A stretch of 7,187 bases of DNA from Phycisphaeraceae bacterium (GTDB lineage Bacteria > Planctomycetota > Phycisphaerae > Phycisphaerales > Phycisphaeraceae), in the NCBI GenBank assembly GCA_016763955.1, contig JAESSU010000202.1, positions 1 to 7,187 of the forward strand. The letters run 5' to 3'. Numbering within the stretch: position 1 is the first letter of the stretch; every line of letters starts with the position of its first letter. The notes under the pieces were generated by a model. That model did no database searches and had not been told where the DNA came from. It was given only the letters and a program-made list of their open reading frames with translations. The position numbers were made by a program, and so were the translations under genes. Positions 1-6,289 of this stretch are shown piece after piece.

Positions 1-66
1 CCTGCGGTCAATCTCGTGTCGACACGACACGGCTCGCCAAGACCATTCACAGGACATGCGTTTGCC
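1..66 (+). repeat. Twin-hairpin dispersed repeat, copy A (cut by window edge)
   Basis: This stretch aligns without gaps to 6150-6215, with 57 of 66 bases identical. It contains a hairpin with stem CGTGTCG (15-21), loop ACA and CGACACG (25-31), followed by GCTCGCCAA. Just before it lies the right part of a second hairpin (CC-TGC-GGTCAA, 1-11), whose left arm would lie outside the window. In the structured first 40 bases the three differences from copy B (positions 4, 13, 22) all fall in loops or the linker. Similarity stops after position 66. It lies downstream of lpxB. The family is not one I recognise by name; a REP-like or MITE-derived element is an inference. Confidence 0.7.
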
Positions 67-89
67 TGCTATTGAGAGTCCGAGCAGGC
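64..89. other. GC-rich hairpin just past the lpxB stop
   Basis: GCCTGCT (64-70) pairs perfectly with AGCAGGC (83-89) around a 12-nt loop. It begins 4 bases beyond the lpxB stop codon in the direction of lpxB transcription, so it may help end or protect that mRNA. No T-run follows it on either strand, so it is not a standard intrinsic terminator. Confidence 0.4.
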
Positions 90-92
90 CCA

Positions 93-1283
93 TTATCCAA
101 GCTTACCAAGCAATACATCCGCCGCTTGGGTGGAGAAATTTTTTCCCTCAAAGGCACTAATCACCTTGGCGAGATCGTCTTGCTGCTGCTGGCGTTTGGC
201 TTGACTGTTTAATAGTTCATCAACTGCTTGGACCACTGGCGGAACTTGACCGTAATGGGGGACTAATTCGGTGATGACGCGCTTATTTGATTGCCATTCA
301 CTAATGAGATTTGGCAAGGTGAACGTATGTTGCGCAACAAGCACCCGCCCAAGCGTTTGATAAAGCAAGCGGCTGGTGTTGTACATGGCTACCATCGGCT
401 TGTTATGAGTTGCGATCTGCAAGGTCACCGTGCCTGAGGCAGCTAACGCGACATTCGACCAGCGGAGAACGGATTCAGTCTGGCCGATGGTCATGGTTAA
501 ACGGTCATCCCAGAGATCATCACAGCCCGCATCAGTGGTGAGCTTTTTGATCATGTCCGCGAGTCGTTGATCCAATGCCGCGACGATCACCTGTAATTTT
601 TCGTTACCCGTGGTTCCGGGGTGGCGTTTAAGTAGTTCTTTACAAGCGAGCACCATGGTGGGCCAATTTTTAGCAATCTCACCGGTGCGTGAGCCGGGCA
701 GCAAAATCAATTTCAAGTCTGCTTGTGGCAAATCATCTGCTTCTTGATCACTTCCGGGGGCATGGCAGTCACTATCAAAAACCGGGTGGCCGATAAATTG
801 AGCTTTAACCCCGCGCGCTTCAAACCAGTCCGGTTCAAAGGGCAGTAAACACAGCACGCCATCGGACCATTTATGTAAGCGCCTAATCCGCCATGTCGCC
901 CATGCCCAGATTTGCGGTGCGACCAGATGGATGATCCTAGCCTTGGGCAAATTATCGCGAACCATCTTGCAAATCGACCAATTGGCAGCCGGTGAGTCCA
1001 CGGGAATGAGCATGTCGATGGGGTGTTCGGTGAGCCAATGCTTCAAGCGTTTAAGACGTTTTTTATGATCGGAATATTGTGCAAAAATGCCGAGTCCCAT
1101 CGTCGCATGCTGTGTGGTCTGCTCGATGAGTACCGCCCCGGCTGCTTGGAGCTTAGGGCCTCCCATTGCATAGACTTGCAAATCAGGCTGCTCTTGGAGC
1201 ATCTTGCGCACCACACCCGCAGCAAGCGCATCGCCACTAGGTTCAAAGGTCGTTAGTAGAATCTGTTTTCCGGGGGTCTTCAT
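93..1283 (-). CDS. lpxB: Lipid-A-disaccharide synthase (LpxB, GT19 family)
   Basis: The product should join UDP-2,3-diacylglucosamine to lipid X (2,3-diacylglucosamine 1-phosphate), releasing UDP and forming the lipid A disaccharide at the inner face of the cytoplasmic membrane. It has 396 residues, close to the usual size of about 380. Recognisable LpxB signatures are PSGD near 15-18, VDSP at 95-98, APQIWAW at 122-128, LLPFE at 146-150, IGHP at 164-167, LLPGSR at 194-199, AASGT at 281-285 and LPN at 323-325. Asp96 aligns with the conserved aspartate of the family. The ATG at 1283 fits the family N-terminus, and the upstream frame closes at once. There is no Shine-Dalgarno sequence. It ends in TAA, stands alone on this strand and diverges from the reductase gene. 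It implies an organism that makes lipid A. The family assignment is secure. Confidence 0.95.
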   Translation of the reverse strand: MKTPGKQILLTTFEPSGDALAAGVVRKMLQEQPDLQVYAMGGPKLQAAGAVLIEQTTQHATMGLGIFAQYSDHKKRLKRLKHWLTEHPIDMLIPVDSPAANWSICKMVRDNLPKARIIHLVAPQIWAWATWRIRRLHKWSDGVLCLLPFEPDWFEARGVKAQFIGHPVFDSDCHAPGSDQEADDLPQADLKLILLPGSRTGEIAKNWPTMVLACKELLKRHPGTTGNEKLQVIVAALDQRLADMIKKLTTDAGCDDLWDDRLTMTIGQTESVLRWSNVALAASGTVTLQIATHNKPMVAMYNTSRLLYQTLGRVLVAQHTFTLPNLISEWQSNKRVITELVPHYGQVPPVVQAVDELLNSQAKRQQQQDDLAKVISAFEGKNFSTQAADVLLGKLG

Positions 1284-1290
1284 AGTGATA

Positions 1291-1296
1291 ATTACA
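1291..1296 (-). promoter_or_regulatory. Candidate -10 box for lpxB (leaderless start)
   Basis: Read on the minus strand this is TGTAAT, five of six matches to TATAAT, with 7 nt between it and the lpxB ATG. Transcription would begin at about the A of the start codon. I found no convincing -35 box. The same geometry occurs before three other genes in the window. Confidence 0.35.
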
Positions 1297-1305
1297 GTAC
1301 CATGA

Positions 1306-1335
1306 TTGATGAGCTTTGTCTGGTTAGGGTAAAAT
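1306..1335 (+). promoter_or_regulatory. Candidate promoter of the SDR gene
   Basis: TTGATG (1306-1311) and TAAAAT (1330-1335) are separated by 18 bp, a plausible sigma70-type pair. Only 6 nt lie between the -10 box and the ATG at 1342, so the mRNA would be leaderless. AGGG at 1326-1329 is 12 nt from the ATG, too far for a good ribosome binding site, and would not be transcribed from this promoter. Confidence 0.45.
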
Positions 1336-1341
1336 CAAACG

Positions 1342-2121
1342 ATGAGTCCGAAACAACCTATCATCTGGATCACCGGCGCAAGTAGTGGCATTGGTGCGGA
1401 GCTAGCCCGTCAGCTTTCACCCCGTGCGAATCGCGTGGTGCTCATTGCTCGTCGTGAAGACCGGCTTGCTGCGTTAACGGATTTACTGCCTAACGCAGTC
1501 GCCGTGCCTTTGGATTTAAGTGATGCGGATCAAATTCGTGAAAAAATTCCTCAAGTGATCACAGAACATGGTGCTCCGGATGTTCTATTTAACAATGCAG
1601 GCTTTGGCGACTACCGCCCTGTTGCCCAGCTCACCGAGGCAGAGCATTTGCAGATCATGCAAGTGAACTATCTCGCGCCCGCTGCACTGATTCACCATGT
1701 CCTGCCTCACATGCTCAAAAATAATGCAGGGCATGTGATTAACATCGCCTCCATTGCTGCAAAGTTTGGCCCTTGGGGACATGGCCCGTATGCAGCTGCC
1801 AAGGCTGCGCTGATCGCCCTAACGCAAAGCCTTGCCATTGAGCACGAGGGGATCAATGTGCATTTTAGTTATGTCTGTCCGGGTATGATCAAGACCGAGT
1901 TTTTCGACACCCGAGGCTATGAGACCCCGCACATGCAAAAGCAGGTCACTAAGCATGGCATTCCCGTGGACAAAGCCGTCACCAAAATGGTAAAACTGCT
2001 CGATAAACCCAAGCTCGAACTCTGTGTGCCTGGACATTACCGCATATTGGATTTCATCAAAGCAATGAGTCCATCGCTAGCAATGAAGTTAGTCGCCAAA
2101 GGCAGTCGGCCTGCAAAGTAA
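1342..2121 (+). CDS. Short-chain dehydrogenase/reductase (classical SDR)
   Basis: This is a 259-residue NAD(P)-dependent oxidoreductase of the classical SDR family with a complete Rossmann fold. The cofactor-binding TGASSGIG lies at 11-18 and NNAG at 84-87. The catalytic tetrad is visible as Asn109, Ser137, Tyr150 and Lys154 (YAAAK), followed by the CPGMIKTEF segment at 179-187. Arg37-Arg38 at the end of the second strand suggest a preference for NADP(H), which is an inference. There is no signal peptide, so it should be cytoplasmic. The length is typical and no key residue is missing. The substrate cannot be told from the sequence, and neither neighbour gives a strong clue. The gene ends in TAA, and 82 bp separate it from the next gene. 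The family is certain, the specific reaction unknown. Confidence 0.93.
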   Translation: MSPKQPIIWITGASSGIGAELARQLSPRANRVVLIARREDRLAALTDLLPNAVAVPLDLSDADQIREKIPQVITEHGAPDVLFNNAGFGDYRPVAQLTEAEHLQIMQVNYLAPAALIHHVLPHMLKNNAGHVINIASIAAKFGPWGHGPYAAAKAALIALTQSLAIEHEGINVHFSYVCPGMIKTEFFDTRGYETPHMQKQVTKHGIPVDKAVTKMVKLLDKPKLELCVPGHYRILDFIKAMSPSLAMKLVAKGSRPAK

Positions 2122-2191
2122 TGTTTTTCTTCAATCGTATCGTCTGAGCATTGAACTCTGTCATTTGGTGATAAAGCTCTGAGATTGCCGA

Positions 2192-2197
2192 TAGAAT
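2192..2197 (+). promoter_or_regulatory. Candidate -10 box for vanZ-murJ (leaderless start)
   Basis: TAGAAT matches TATAAT at five of six positions and lies 6 nt before the ATG at 2204. No good -35 box is spaced correctly: TTGGTG at 2165-2170 is 21 bp away. No Shine-Dalgarno sequence precedes the ATG. Transcription could also read through from the SDR gene, since no terminator is visible in 2122-2191. Confidence 0.35.
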
Positions 2198-2203
2198 GTT
2201 CAC

Positions 2204-4354
2204 ATGGATCGTATGCCCCAGATGGCCTCTAATAACAAACAGCTTGAGCATGACCCGTTGCTAGCACGGTTGATGCTGTTGATCTATTGGCCGATGTTAG
2301 CCATTGCGACCCATTGGCCTAAGCTCAACCCGCAAATTGGCGGGCATAGTCTCGGTGACCTGTATTTGGACAAGCCGATTCATCTCATCACCTTTGGCAT
2401 ACTCGAAGGTCTGATCTTTCGGGCGTTACCTTTAGGCAGGGCCTCTTCACTGCGGCGAAACTTGTTTGCCAGCATTCTTATTTGTTCGACTTATGCCTAC
2501 ATTGATGAATACACGCAGGTACTCACCGACCGCGTATTTTCCACGACGGATCTGCTCTTTAATATGATTGGCATTATTGCGGCGATGGGGCTTTGCGTTG
2601 CGCGCGTGCGTGATGATCATCCTCAGCCGCCAGACAATACCTTGCTTGCACGACTGTCGATTCTGGCGTTAGCGCCCTTGTTCTTGCTCGCTGCGTTTTT
2701 GCCCAATCTCACATTTGAAGCACCCTTTGGTTTACCCATGGGGCCGGTGTTTGCGGATCAAATTGAGATGCGCGGCGATCACTTGATCCATATCGGCGTG
2801 GCATTAGGAGTCACCTGGCTCTTGGCATGGGCCATGCCCTTAGGACGCAATCGCCCTAAACGAAGTATCTGTTTTGCCCTTGTAGTGGTGGGCGCATCGG
2901 GCATCCTCATTGAGCTGATTCAGAAGCTCACCGGGCGTGGTTATGAACTCAGTGACATGATTGCTCATGGGGTTGGCATGCTGCTAGCGGTGTTCACCGG
3001 CTGGGGCTATCTCATTGCAATTTCTGATAAAACACCCAAAGCCGCATTAATCGAACTTTCCCAAATAACACCCTCCCAAGATCAATCTAAAACAGGTGAT
3101 CAAAAATTTGTGCGTGATGCCCGCACCGTCATGGGGATGACATTGGTCTCACGATTCACCGGGCTTGGCCGTGATGCAGTTCTTGCAGCATTACTTGGAC
3201 TGGGCAACTTAGCAGATGCTTTTCACATGGGGTTTTTGCTGCCACATCTATTTAGACGACTCTTTGGTGAAGGCGCGTTATCTGCTGCGTTTATCCCGCA
3301 GTATGCACAGTTGCTCCATGAAGACCGCGAACTAGCCCGGAGATTAGCTTGGGCATTGATGGGCTTGTTACTCGTTGGGCTAAGCTTGGTCGTCATCATC
3401 AGTGAAGCGATTCTCTTTGGCATGCTCCAAAGCGGCGGGTTTACAGATACCTCGCAAACCGCAATCAAGCTCATCATGTTAATGCTCCCTTACACGCCCT
3501 TGGTCTGCATGGTCGCTTTGATCGGAGGCATGTTGCAAGTCCATGGCAAGTTCGGCCCCACCGCTGCAGCTCCCATCTTGCTCAACCTATCCATGATCAC
3601 AGCAGCAAGCATTGGCATCTGGCTCCTCGATCCCCAACGCGGTGTTTATTGGATCGGACTCTCTGTCCTGGGCGCAGGTGTCTTGCAATTACTCTGGCAA
3701 ATCGCTGCTGTCTGGCGCGATGAGCCGGCAACACTTAACTTCTCAGGCACACGCAAACCCTTAGTCGATATTTTTAAAATCATGCTCCCCATGCTCGCAG
3801 GATTAGCTGTCTTTCAAATCAATGCTGCAATGGACACCTTCCTAAGCTACCTCTTTAGCAGCCGCGATGGCAATGAGGTCATGGCTGTGATCATGGGCAA
3901 AAAATTGTTCTACCCCATCGAGTCAGGCTCCGTGGCTGCACTAGCATGGTCTCAACGACTCTACCAATTCCCACTTGGGGTCTTCGGCATCGCAGTGGCA
4001 ACGGCAATCTTCCCGGCACTCTCGCGAACAGCAGTATCCGACCGAGGCAGCTTCGAACAAATTCTCCGCAACGGCCTACGACTCACCGTCTTCATCGGCT
4101 TACCTGCAAGTGTCGGTTTGATCCTTGTGAGATTCCCGCTGACACGACTGATTTTCCAATACGGTGAATTTGATCTCCAAGACACCACACGCGTCGCAGT
4201 GATTCTCACCGGCTATGCTACCGCGATCTGGGCATACTCAATGACACATGTTTTAACGCGCGGGTTTTATGCGCTTAAAGATGCAAAAACGCCCCTGCAC
4301 ATTACCGTGGTCAATGTCTTTTTAAACATCACCTTAAATCTGGTTTTAATCTAG
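2204..4354 (+). CDS. murJ: Tandem VanZ-like domains fused to lipid II flippase MurJ, ended early by TAG
   Basis: The 716-residue reading frame has two parts. Residues about 50-270 hold two VanZ-like membrane modules. Module 1 has D56, H60, E102, Q105, R110, D116 and N120; module 2 has D192, H196, E237, Q240, R245, D251 and H255, in nearly the same spacing. From about 301 it is MurJ, the MOP-superfamily flippase that moves lipid II across the inner membrane for peptidoglycan synthesis. Charged residues matching those known to be important in E. coli MurJ are present: R317, R323, D338, R351/R352 and R585 in QRLYQFP. The frame stops at TAG (4352-4354), where transmembrane segment 12 should begin, and the remainder follows in frame. 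With that tail the MurJ part would be about 526 residues, the normal size. No Met codon exists between residues 259 and 310, but GTG at 3110, after AGGTG, could be a separate MurJ start. The function of the VanZ part is unknown. Confidence 0.88.
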   Translation: MDRMPQMASNNKQLEHDPLLARLMLLIYWPMLAIATHWPKLNPQIGGHSLGDLYLDKPIHLITFGILEGLIFRALPLGRASSLRRNLFASILICSTYAYIDEYTQVLTDRVFSTTDLLFNMIGIIAAMGLCVARVRDDHPQPPDNTLLARLSILALAPLFLLAAFLPNLTFEAPFGLPMGPVFADQIEMRGDHLIHIGVALGVTWLLAWAMPLGRNRPKRSICFALVVVGASGILIELIQKLTGRGYELSDMIAHGVGMLLAVFTGWGYLIAISDKTPKAALIELSQITPSQDQSKTGDQKFVRDARTVMGMTLVSRFTGLGRDAVLAALLGLGNLADAFHMGFLLPHLFRRLFGEGALSAAFIPQYAQLLHEDRELARRLAWALMGLLLVGLSLVVIISEAILFGMLQSGGFTDTSQTAIKLIMLMLPYTPLVCMVALIGGMLQVHGKFGPTAAAPILLNLSMITAASIGIWLLDPQRGVYWIGLSVLGAGVLQLLWQIAAVWRDEPATLNFSGTRKPLVDIFKIMLPMLAGLAVFQINAAMDTFLSYLFSSRDGNEVMAVIMGKKLFYPIESGSVAALAWSQRLYQFPLGVFGIAVATAIFPALSRTAVSDRGSFEQILRNGLRLTVFIGLPASVGLILVRFPLTRLIFQYGEFDLQDTTRVAVILTGYATAIWAYSMTHVLTRGFYALKDAKTPLHITVVNVFLNITLNLVLI

Positions 4355-4684
4355 TATCTTGGCGTGGCAGGCTTAGCGTGGTCCACTGCGTTTTGTGCGA
4401 TGTGGCAAACGTTTTTACTCATCCGCGCGATCCGTCGATATGTGAAGCTCCCCATTGATGATGCGGTTCTTGGGTCATGGTTCCGGTCAGCAGTACTCAG
4501 TGTCCTGATGGGACTAGTGCTTTACCCGGTGATTCAAAGGGTGGATATGACCGCCTTAACGCGAATCGAATCTGCGGGCTTGCTTTTATTCCTCGTAGCG
4601 GTGGGCGGAGGGATTTACCTTGCAGGCGCATGGCTTGTCAAAGCACCTGAACTGCGTTGGTTGCTAAAACGTTCAGCGGGCTGA
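4355..4684 (+). pseudogene. murJ: C-terminal end of MurJ, cut off by the in-frame TAG
   Basis: This segment continues the 2204-4354 frame directly after the TAG and ends at TGA. Its first residues, YLGVAGLAWSTAF, are the usual continuation of the conserved NLVLI segment of MurJ (E. coli has MNLAFIGPLKHAGLSLS there). Two further hydrophobic segments follow, expected to be the last two transmembrane helices, then a basic end (LLKRSAG). It has no plausible start of its own: a GTG at 4364 exists but would begin inside a helix. I treat 2204-4684 as one gene interrupted by a nonsense codon or a sequence error, with 826 positions in total counting the stop. Confidence 0.8.
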
Positions 4685-4768
4685 TCAATCGCTTTGTGAT
4701 AAAAAAGTCGGATTCGTAATGTAAAAAAATCCTAAAACATTCGCAATTCATTTGGCTAGGCGATCGTT

Positions 4769-4784
4769 ATATTGTTTGCTTGAT
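4769..4784 (+). repeat. 16-bp direct repeat, left copy
   Basis: ATATTGTTTGCTTGAT here recurs as ATATTGTTTGATTGAT at 4956-4971, with 15 of 16 bases identical and starts 187 bp apart. The two copies bracket the palindrome at 4842-4920. They may be a duplicated regulatory site or the scar of an insertion. Confidence 0.6.
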
Positions 4785-4841
4785 CTATACATCGTTACAG
4801 TTTAAATGGAGATAATGAGCCGCAATCCAACAAGCTATTTT

Positions 4842-4920
4842 GGGCTGATCGTCGAGTAGAATTTGCATTATGTTCAAGGGTCCTATAGTACCTAGAACCT
4901 CGACAAGATCAGCCCTTTTT
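4842..4920 (+). terminator. Long imperfect palindrome with T-run (terminator or small RNA end)
   Basis: GGGCTGATC-GTCGAG (4842-4856) pairs with CTCGAC-AA-GATCAGCCC (4899-4915), all 15 pairs apart from a 2-nt bulge, and five T follow. Inside, GTTC (4872-4875) can pair with GAAC (4895-4898), and GGT with ACC around a CTATAG core. The left arm carries an extra stretch of 15 nt (4857-4871) with no partner. On the plus strand this fits an intrinsic terminator about 160 nt downstream of murJ. It is much longer than needed for that, so it may be the 3' part of a structured RNA. No T-run follows on the other strand. Confidence 0.6.
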
Positions 4921-4955
4921 AATAGACCAACCGTCAATGACCTTGTCTCGCTACA

Positions 4956-4971
4956 ATATTGTTTGATTGAT
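4956..4971 (+). repeat. 16-bp direct repeat, right copy
   Basis: This is the second copy of the repeat at 4769-4784, with one mismatch. It lies directly before the cytochrome remnant and overlaps an alternative ATG at 4970. Confidence 0.6.
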
Positions 4972-4996
4972 GCCTGCTGATCTTTGGGGCAATATT

Positions 4997-5134
4997 GTGA
5001 AATACCTTTTTTGTTTGTTGGTTTTACTGTCGAGTCTTCATCCGGCTTGGGCCAACGATGATGCATCAATGTTGTATCTCAAAAACTGTTCTGCTTGTCA
5101 TGGCTTAAACATGCAAGGCGGTAACAATCCGTAG
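4997..5134 (+). pseudogene. Truncated c-type cytochrome (signal peptide and haem motif only)
   Basis: From a GTG at 4997 the frame encodes 45 residues and then meets TAG. Residues 1-19 form a good signal peptide (MKYLFCLLVLL, with cleavage expected after AWA). The mature part has YLKNCSACHGLNMQGGNNP, where CSACH (31-35) is the haem c attachment motif and the following glycine-rich stretch is typical of class I cytochromes. A normal domain has 80-100 residues with a distal methionine ligand; here the frame ends right after the first helix. Reading past the TAG gives only 13 more residues, unlike a cytochrome. GGGG at 4986-4989 is 7 nt before the GTG and could serve as ribosome binding site. 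An in-frame ATG at 4970 would add nine residues and spoil the signal peptide. It stops 10 bp from the convergent hydrolase gene, suggesting the rest was deleted. Confidence 0.7.
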
Positions 5135-5144
5135 ATTCGGCATT

Positions 5145-5930
5145 TTAATCATGTGCATGGCGTGCGCATTTTATAAAGTTGCGAAGCGATTCACTGACCT
5201 TGTCCGGATCATCAAGCATGACCCAATAGCCTGCATCGGGAATGAGTGAAATTTCAAGCATCTCTATTTTTGTAAGGTTTAGTTGCTTATGCCAGCCTGC
5301 ATTGTCTGAGATGGGGGGGAGTGTTTGTCCTTGATCACCGATAATAACTTGAATCGGAATCTCTAGTTCGCCGACCCATTGCGAAGCATCATAAGCACGC
5401 TGAGTTGCGTTAAATGACTCACGGAATGTGCTGTGATTATTAAGCCATACGGCATGGCCTTTTCTTCGTTGCTCAAAAGCTTCAACCCGATCAGCAGACA
5501 TGCGAATAGGACGACGGTAACGCTTGCCTGCGGTTTGCTGTTGTGCTTCTTGATTCACGTAACCTTCAACCATGGACACACCTTGGATTTTGCCAAAGTG
5601 CCTTTGAGCATGATGTAAAGCAACCCGTGTGCCCGATCCATGTCCCACAGCAGTGTGACTGCCAACACCTAATTGTGAAAGTGTCCAGTCGATGACGGGT
5701 TGTAAGTCTGCTGTAAAATCAAAGCGGACATCAGGCCAGTCTGTTTCACTGCGCCCTGGAAGGTCAAGCCCGATGACGCGATGGTCTTCTGCAAGTTGTT
5801 GCATCACAGGCAGAAAGTCCGCAATGGAACCCCCATTACCCGGGAAAAAAACGACCGCAGGGCCACGACCTCCAATTTGAGCATGGACATTGCGACCCGG
5901 ACCAAATTCAACAAAGCGACTTTCAAGCAC
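5145..5930 (-). CDS. Alpha/beta-hydrolase-fold protein lacking the catalytic triad
   Basis: The 261-residue product has the alpha/beta-hydrolase layout: VVFFPGNGGS (26-35) at the oxyanion loop, VIGLDLPGRS (52-61), the nucleophile-elbow region AVGHGSGTRVALHHA (94-108), a helical cap at about 125-185, the IIGDQG acid-strand region (196-201) and IPDAGYWVML (230-239) where the catalytic histidine normally sits. Against the usual GHSxGG, GDQD and AGHW patterns, the nucleophile position is Gly98, the acid position Gly201 and the histidine position Tyr235; the oxyanion HG is PG. Ser99 and Asp199 lie one and two residues away from the expected sites. The frame is intact and the fold motifs are kept, so a non-catalytic role or a shifted active site is possible. 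The start is GTG, because an in-frame TAG lies two codons upstream. There is no signal peptide. The natural substrate or ligand is unknown. Confidence 0.85.
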   Translation of the reverse strand: MLESRFVEFGPGRNVHAQIGGRGPAVVFFPGNGGSIADFLPVMQQLAEDHRVIGLDLPGRSETDWPDVRFDFTADLQPVIDWTLSQLGVGSHTAVGHGSGTRVALHHAQRHFGKIQGVSMVEGYVNQEAQQQTAGKRYRRPIRMSADRVEAFEQRRKGHAVWLNNHSTFRESFNATQRAYDASQWVGELEIPIQVIIGDQGQTLPPISDNAGWHKQLNLTKIEMLEISLIPDAGYWVMLDDPDKVSESLRNFIKCARHAHD

Positions 5931-6030
5931 AAGCTAACTTTCTTTCAAAGCGATAAACAACTTACGAAGATCAATCATAGAAAGTGTCATATCATACTAA
6001 AAGCAGTGACAACAGGTGAGCTATAAGGGG

Positions 6031-6280
6031 TCTAGAGCCCGGGCAAATGCATGTACACCCTGTCTTGGCGAGCTAGGCGATGTCAGCCCGTTTTGCCCTT
6101 GGGCCAATGTTAAATCAGTGAGCAAAGTATTTTGGGTGCAACTTTTTGACCTACGGTCAATTTCGTGTCGGCACGACACGGCTCGCCAAAACAATTTCCG
6201 GTACATGCGTTTGCCCCGATGTCTAGAACGTTCCTAATTTAGCTGGTGCGACGCGACACTTGCATTTGGGATGCTCTAGA
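6031..6280. mobile_element. Inverted-repeat element, MITE-like, between the hydrolase gene and recO
   Basis: The left arm at 6031-6056 begins TCTAGA and continues CGGGCAAATGCATGTAC; after a short variable stretch it reaches TTGGCGAGC (6065-6073). Its inverted counterpart at 6181-6227 reads GCTCGCCAA, then GTACATGCGTTTGCCCCG, then TCTAGA. A third, shorter arm at 6260-6280 (GCATTTG to TCTAGA) matches the left arm in inverse orientation. The centre carries copy B of the twin-hairpin repeat. No transposase is present and the frames on both strands look non-coding. The layout resembles a degenerate non-autonomous element, perhaps nested. No target duplication is clear, so transposition is an inference. 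Confidence 0.5.
6146..6215 (+). repeat. Twin-hairpin dispersed repeat, copy B (complete)
   Basis: Hairpin 1 is TTGACC-TAC-GGTCAA (6146-6160). Three bases later comes hairpin 2, CGTGTCG-GCA-CGACACG (6164-6180), then GCTCGCCAA (6182-6190) and a shared tail ending GTTTGCC. It aligns to the copy at 1-66 with all stem bases identical where both copies are visible. It lies in the same orientation as copy A, about 6.1 kb away and about 110 bp upstream of recO. Confidence 0.7.
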
Positions 6281-6289
6281 TGTGAGCCA

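Larger units (their letters stand above)
4685..4996. other. Intergenic region with palindrome and direct repeats
   Basis: I see no convincing gene here. The region holds an A/T-rich stretch after murJ (4685-4768), a pair of 16-bp direct repeats, and a long palindrome ending in a T-run, each listed separately. A palindromic CAATATTG occurs at 4954-4961 and again at 4990-4997, next to the cytochrome start. Confidence 0.5.

Noticed and set aside
64..89. Intrinsic terminator for lpxB
   Set aside because: The stem is good but no T-run follows on the minus strand, so it is reported only as a hairpin.
4842..4920. tRNA-like element suggested by the GTTCAAGGGTCC string
   Set aside because: No acceptor, D or anticodon arms can be formed; the pairing is a simple long hairpin.
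4785..5069. 94-codon minus-strand frame across the palindrome and cytochrome remnant
   Set aside because: It overlaps the opposite strand of a clear signal peptide and haem motif and reads through the terminator-like palindrome; no recognisable domain.
5132..5176. UAG readthrough rescuing the cytochrome, as support for UAG recoding with murJ
   Set aside because: Beyond the TAG only 13 residues follow, with nothing like a cytochrome, so this site does not support recoding.
6146..6230. Integron attC site or CRISPR repeat
   Set aside because: No integrase core sites of the RYYYAAC/GTTRRRY type in the right arrangement, and no regularly spaced repeats; the two copies are over 6 kb apart.
6016..6237. 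Open frames on both strands over the inverted-repeat element
   Set aside because: They follow from the palindromic composition of the element; neither has a start signal or protein-like features.
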